A DNA stretch of 64,000 nucleotides from Cylindrospermum sp. FACHB-282. Lineage in GTDB: Bacteria; Cyanobacteriota; Cyanobacteriia; Cyanobacteriales; Nostocaceae. How positions within the stretch are numbered: the stretch's first letter is position 1; each line of letters starts with the position of its first letter. A program made the translations under genes and the position numbers. Below, in pieces: positions 62,515 through 64,000 of this stretch. The DNA is taken from the NCBI RefSeq assembly GCF_014697195.1, contig NZ_JACJRJ010000035.1:1-64000 (forward strand). Reading direction: 5' to 3'. Below the pieces are notes generated by a model. That model made no database searches and was not told the origin of the DNA. It worked only from the letters and a program-made list of their open reading frames with translations.

Positions 62515-64000
62515 ATGAGTGAAAAAGACCAACCAGAGCTAAACAAAACACCGAATGGGGGTGTAGAAAAAATCCGCACAATGATAGAGGGATTTGACGA
62601 TATTAGTCATGGTGGTTTACCGATTGGGCGAACTACCTTAGTCAGCGGTACCTCTGGAACAGGCAAAACTTTATTATCTCTTCAGTTTCTCTATAACGGT
62701 ATCACCTACTTTGATGAGGCAGGAGTGTTTGTTACCTTCGAGGAATCACCCAGTGACATTATTAAAAATGCTAATATTTTTGGGTGGAATTTGCACCGCC
62801 TCATTGAAGAAGGTAAATTATTTATACTGGATGCATCCCCCGATCCTGAAGGTCAAGATATCGTCGGTAATTTCGACCTTTCTGCCCTGATTGAGCGCTT
62901 ACAATATGCTATTCGCAAATACAAGGCAAAACGAGTCTCTATTGACTCCATAACCGCAGTATTTCAGCAATACGAAGCTATGGGAGTAGTGCGACGGGAG
63001 ATTTTTCGCCTAGTAGCACGCCTCAAACTACTGAACGTTACTACTATCATTACGACCGAACGGAGTGAAGAATATGGCCCCGTCGCCTCTTTTGGAGTGG
63101 AAGAATTTGTTTCTGATAACGTGGTCATCGTTCGCAACGTTTTAGAAGGTGAACGTCGCCGTCGGACTATCGAAATTCTCAAGTTGCGCGGTACAACTCA
63201 CATGAAAGGAGAGTATCCTTTTACAATTACCAACGCAGGCGTTAACATTTTCCCATTGGGAGCGATGCGTTTAACCCAACGGTCTTCCAATATTCGGGTA
63301 TCTTCAGGGGTGAAAACCCTAGATGGGATGTGTGGTGGTGGTTTCTTTAAAGATTCAATTATTTTAGCCACAGGAGCTACTGGTACTGGTAAAACTCTGT
63401 TAGTCAGCAAGTTTATTCAAGACGGTTGCCTCAGTGGCGAACGGGCGATATTATTTGCTTATGAAGAATCACGGGCCCAATTGTCTCGCAATGCCTATTC
63501 TTGGGGTATTGATTTTGAGGAGTTAGAACATCAAGGTTTACTCAAAATAATTTGTACCTATCCCGAATCCACTGGTTTAGAAGACCACTTACAAATTATT
63601 AAGTCAGAAATTGCTGTTTTTAAGCCAGCCCGCATTGCTATTGATTCCCTCTCAGCCCTAGCTAGAGGAGTGAGTAATAATGCGTTTCGGCAGTTTGTGA
63701 TTGGTGTCACGGGTTATGCTAAACAAGAAGAAATCACTGGTTTCTTTACCAACACAACTGACCAATTTATGGGGTCACATTCAATTACAGAGTCTCATAT
63801 CTCCACAATTACTGACACAATTCTCATGTTGCAGTACGTAGAAATTCGTGGGGAAATGTCGCGGGCAATCAATGTATTTAAAATGCGGGGTTCGTGGCAC
63901 GACAAAGGTATCCGCGAATACAACATAACATCTGACGGGCCCGATATTAAAGATTCTTTCCGTAACTACGAGCGGATTATCAGTGGTGCTCCTACACGCG
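62515..64000 (+). CDS. kaiC: circadian clock ATPase KaiC (3' end outside window)
   Basis: ATG at 62515; EKIRTMIEGFDDISHGGLPIGRTTLVSGTSGTGKTLLSLQFLYNG...; second P-loop ATGATGTGKTLLVSKF; frame open to window end. Confidence 0.97.
   Translation, partial: MSEKDQPELNKTPNGGVEKIRTMIEGFDDISHGGLPIGRTTLVSGTSGTGKTLLSLQFLYNGITYFDEAGVFVTFEESPSDIIKNANIFGWNLHRLIEEGKLFILDASPDPEGQDIVGNFDLSALIERLQYAIRKYKAKRVSIDSITAVFQQYEAMGVVRREIFRLVARLKLLNVTTIITTERSEEYGPVASFGVEEFVSDNVVIVRNVLEGERRRRTIEILKLRGTTHMKGEYPFTITNAGVNIFPLGAMRLTQRSSNIRVSSGVKTLDGMCGGGFFKDSIILATGATGTGKTLLVSKFIQDGCLSGERAILFAYEESRAQLSRNAYSWGIDFEELEHQGLLKIICTYPESTGLEDHLQIIKSEIAVFKPARIAIDSLSALARGVSNNAFRQFVIGVTGYAKQEEITGFFTNTTDQFMGSHSITESHISTITDTILMLQYVEIRGEMSRAINVFKMRGSWHDKGIREYNITSDGPDIKDSFRNYERIISGAPTR

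Overview
This window is chromosomal DNA from a filamentous, Nostoc-like cyanobacterium. The basis is the partial kaiABC locus at the right edge, the many GCGATCGC (HIP1) octamers, heptameric STRRs, PetL-, Ycf20- and fibrillin-type proteins, and the family content. Main blocks: (i) ~1-10.3 kb, a transporter/sulfur-metal neighbourhood (TauE/SafE permease, three CadD-like paralogs, a LysR regulator, four tandem NIL domains); (ii) uvrA, then a 147-bp tandem array that abuts a 3'-truncated nifH; (iii) a decayed molybdenum-related patch (PBP-domain regulator lacking its HTH, two Mop fragments); (iv) a cobalamin riboswitch with cobG-cobH-cobI-cbiG/cobJ; (v) pentapeptide-repeat genes; (vi) a PlsY/PEP-synthase-like fusion protein; (vii) an ECF-like sigma factor + TPR protein + four small secreted beta-rich proteins, containing a remnant of a second TPR gene and a vapBC pair with a nonsense codon in vapC; (viii) housekeeping genes (aroB, petL, bioB, selO, glyK); (ix) a biliverdin-type phytochrome hybrid kinase with a response-regulator diguanylate cyclase; (x) a large hybrid kinase with degenerate receiver domain(s), divergent from kaiA (short form), kaiB and kaiC (truncated by the window end). 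Intergenic DNA is rich in MITE-like and palindromic repeats. The best candidates for something undescribed are the sigma/TPR/secreted-protein cluster and the pseudo-receiver kinase beside a receiver-less KaiA. All family assignments come from reading the translations; no database search was run.
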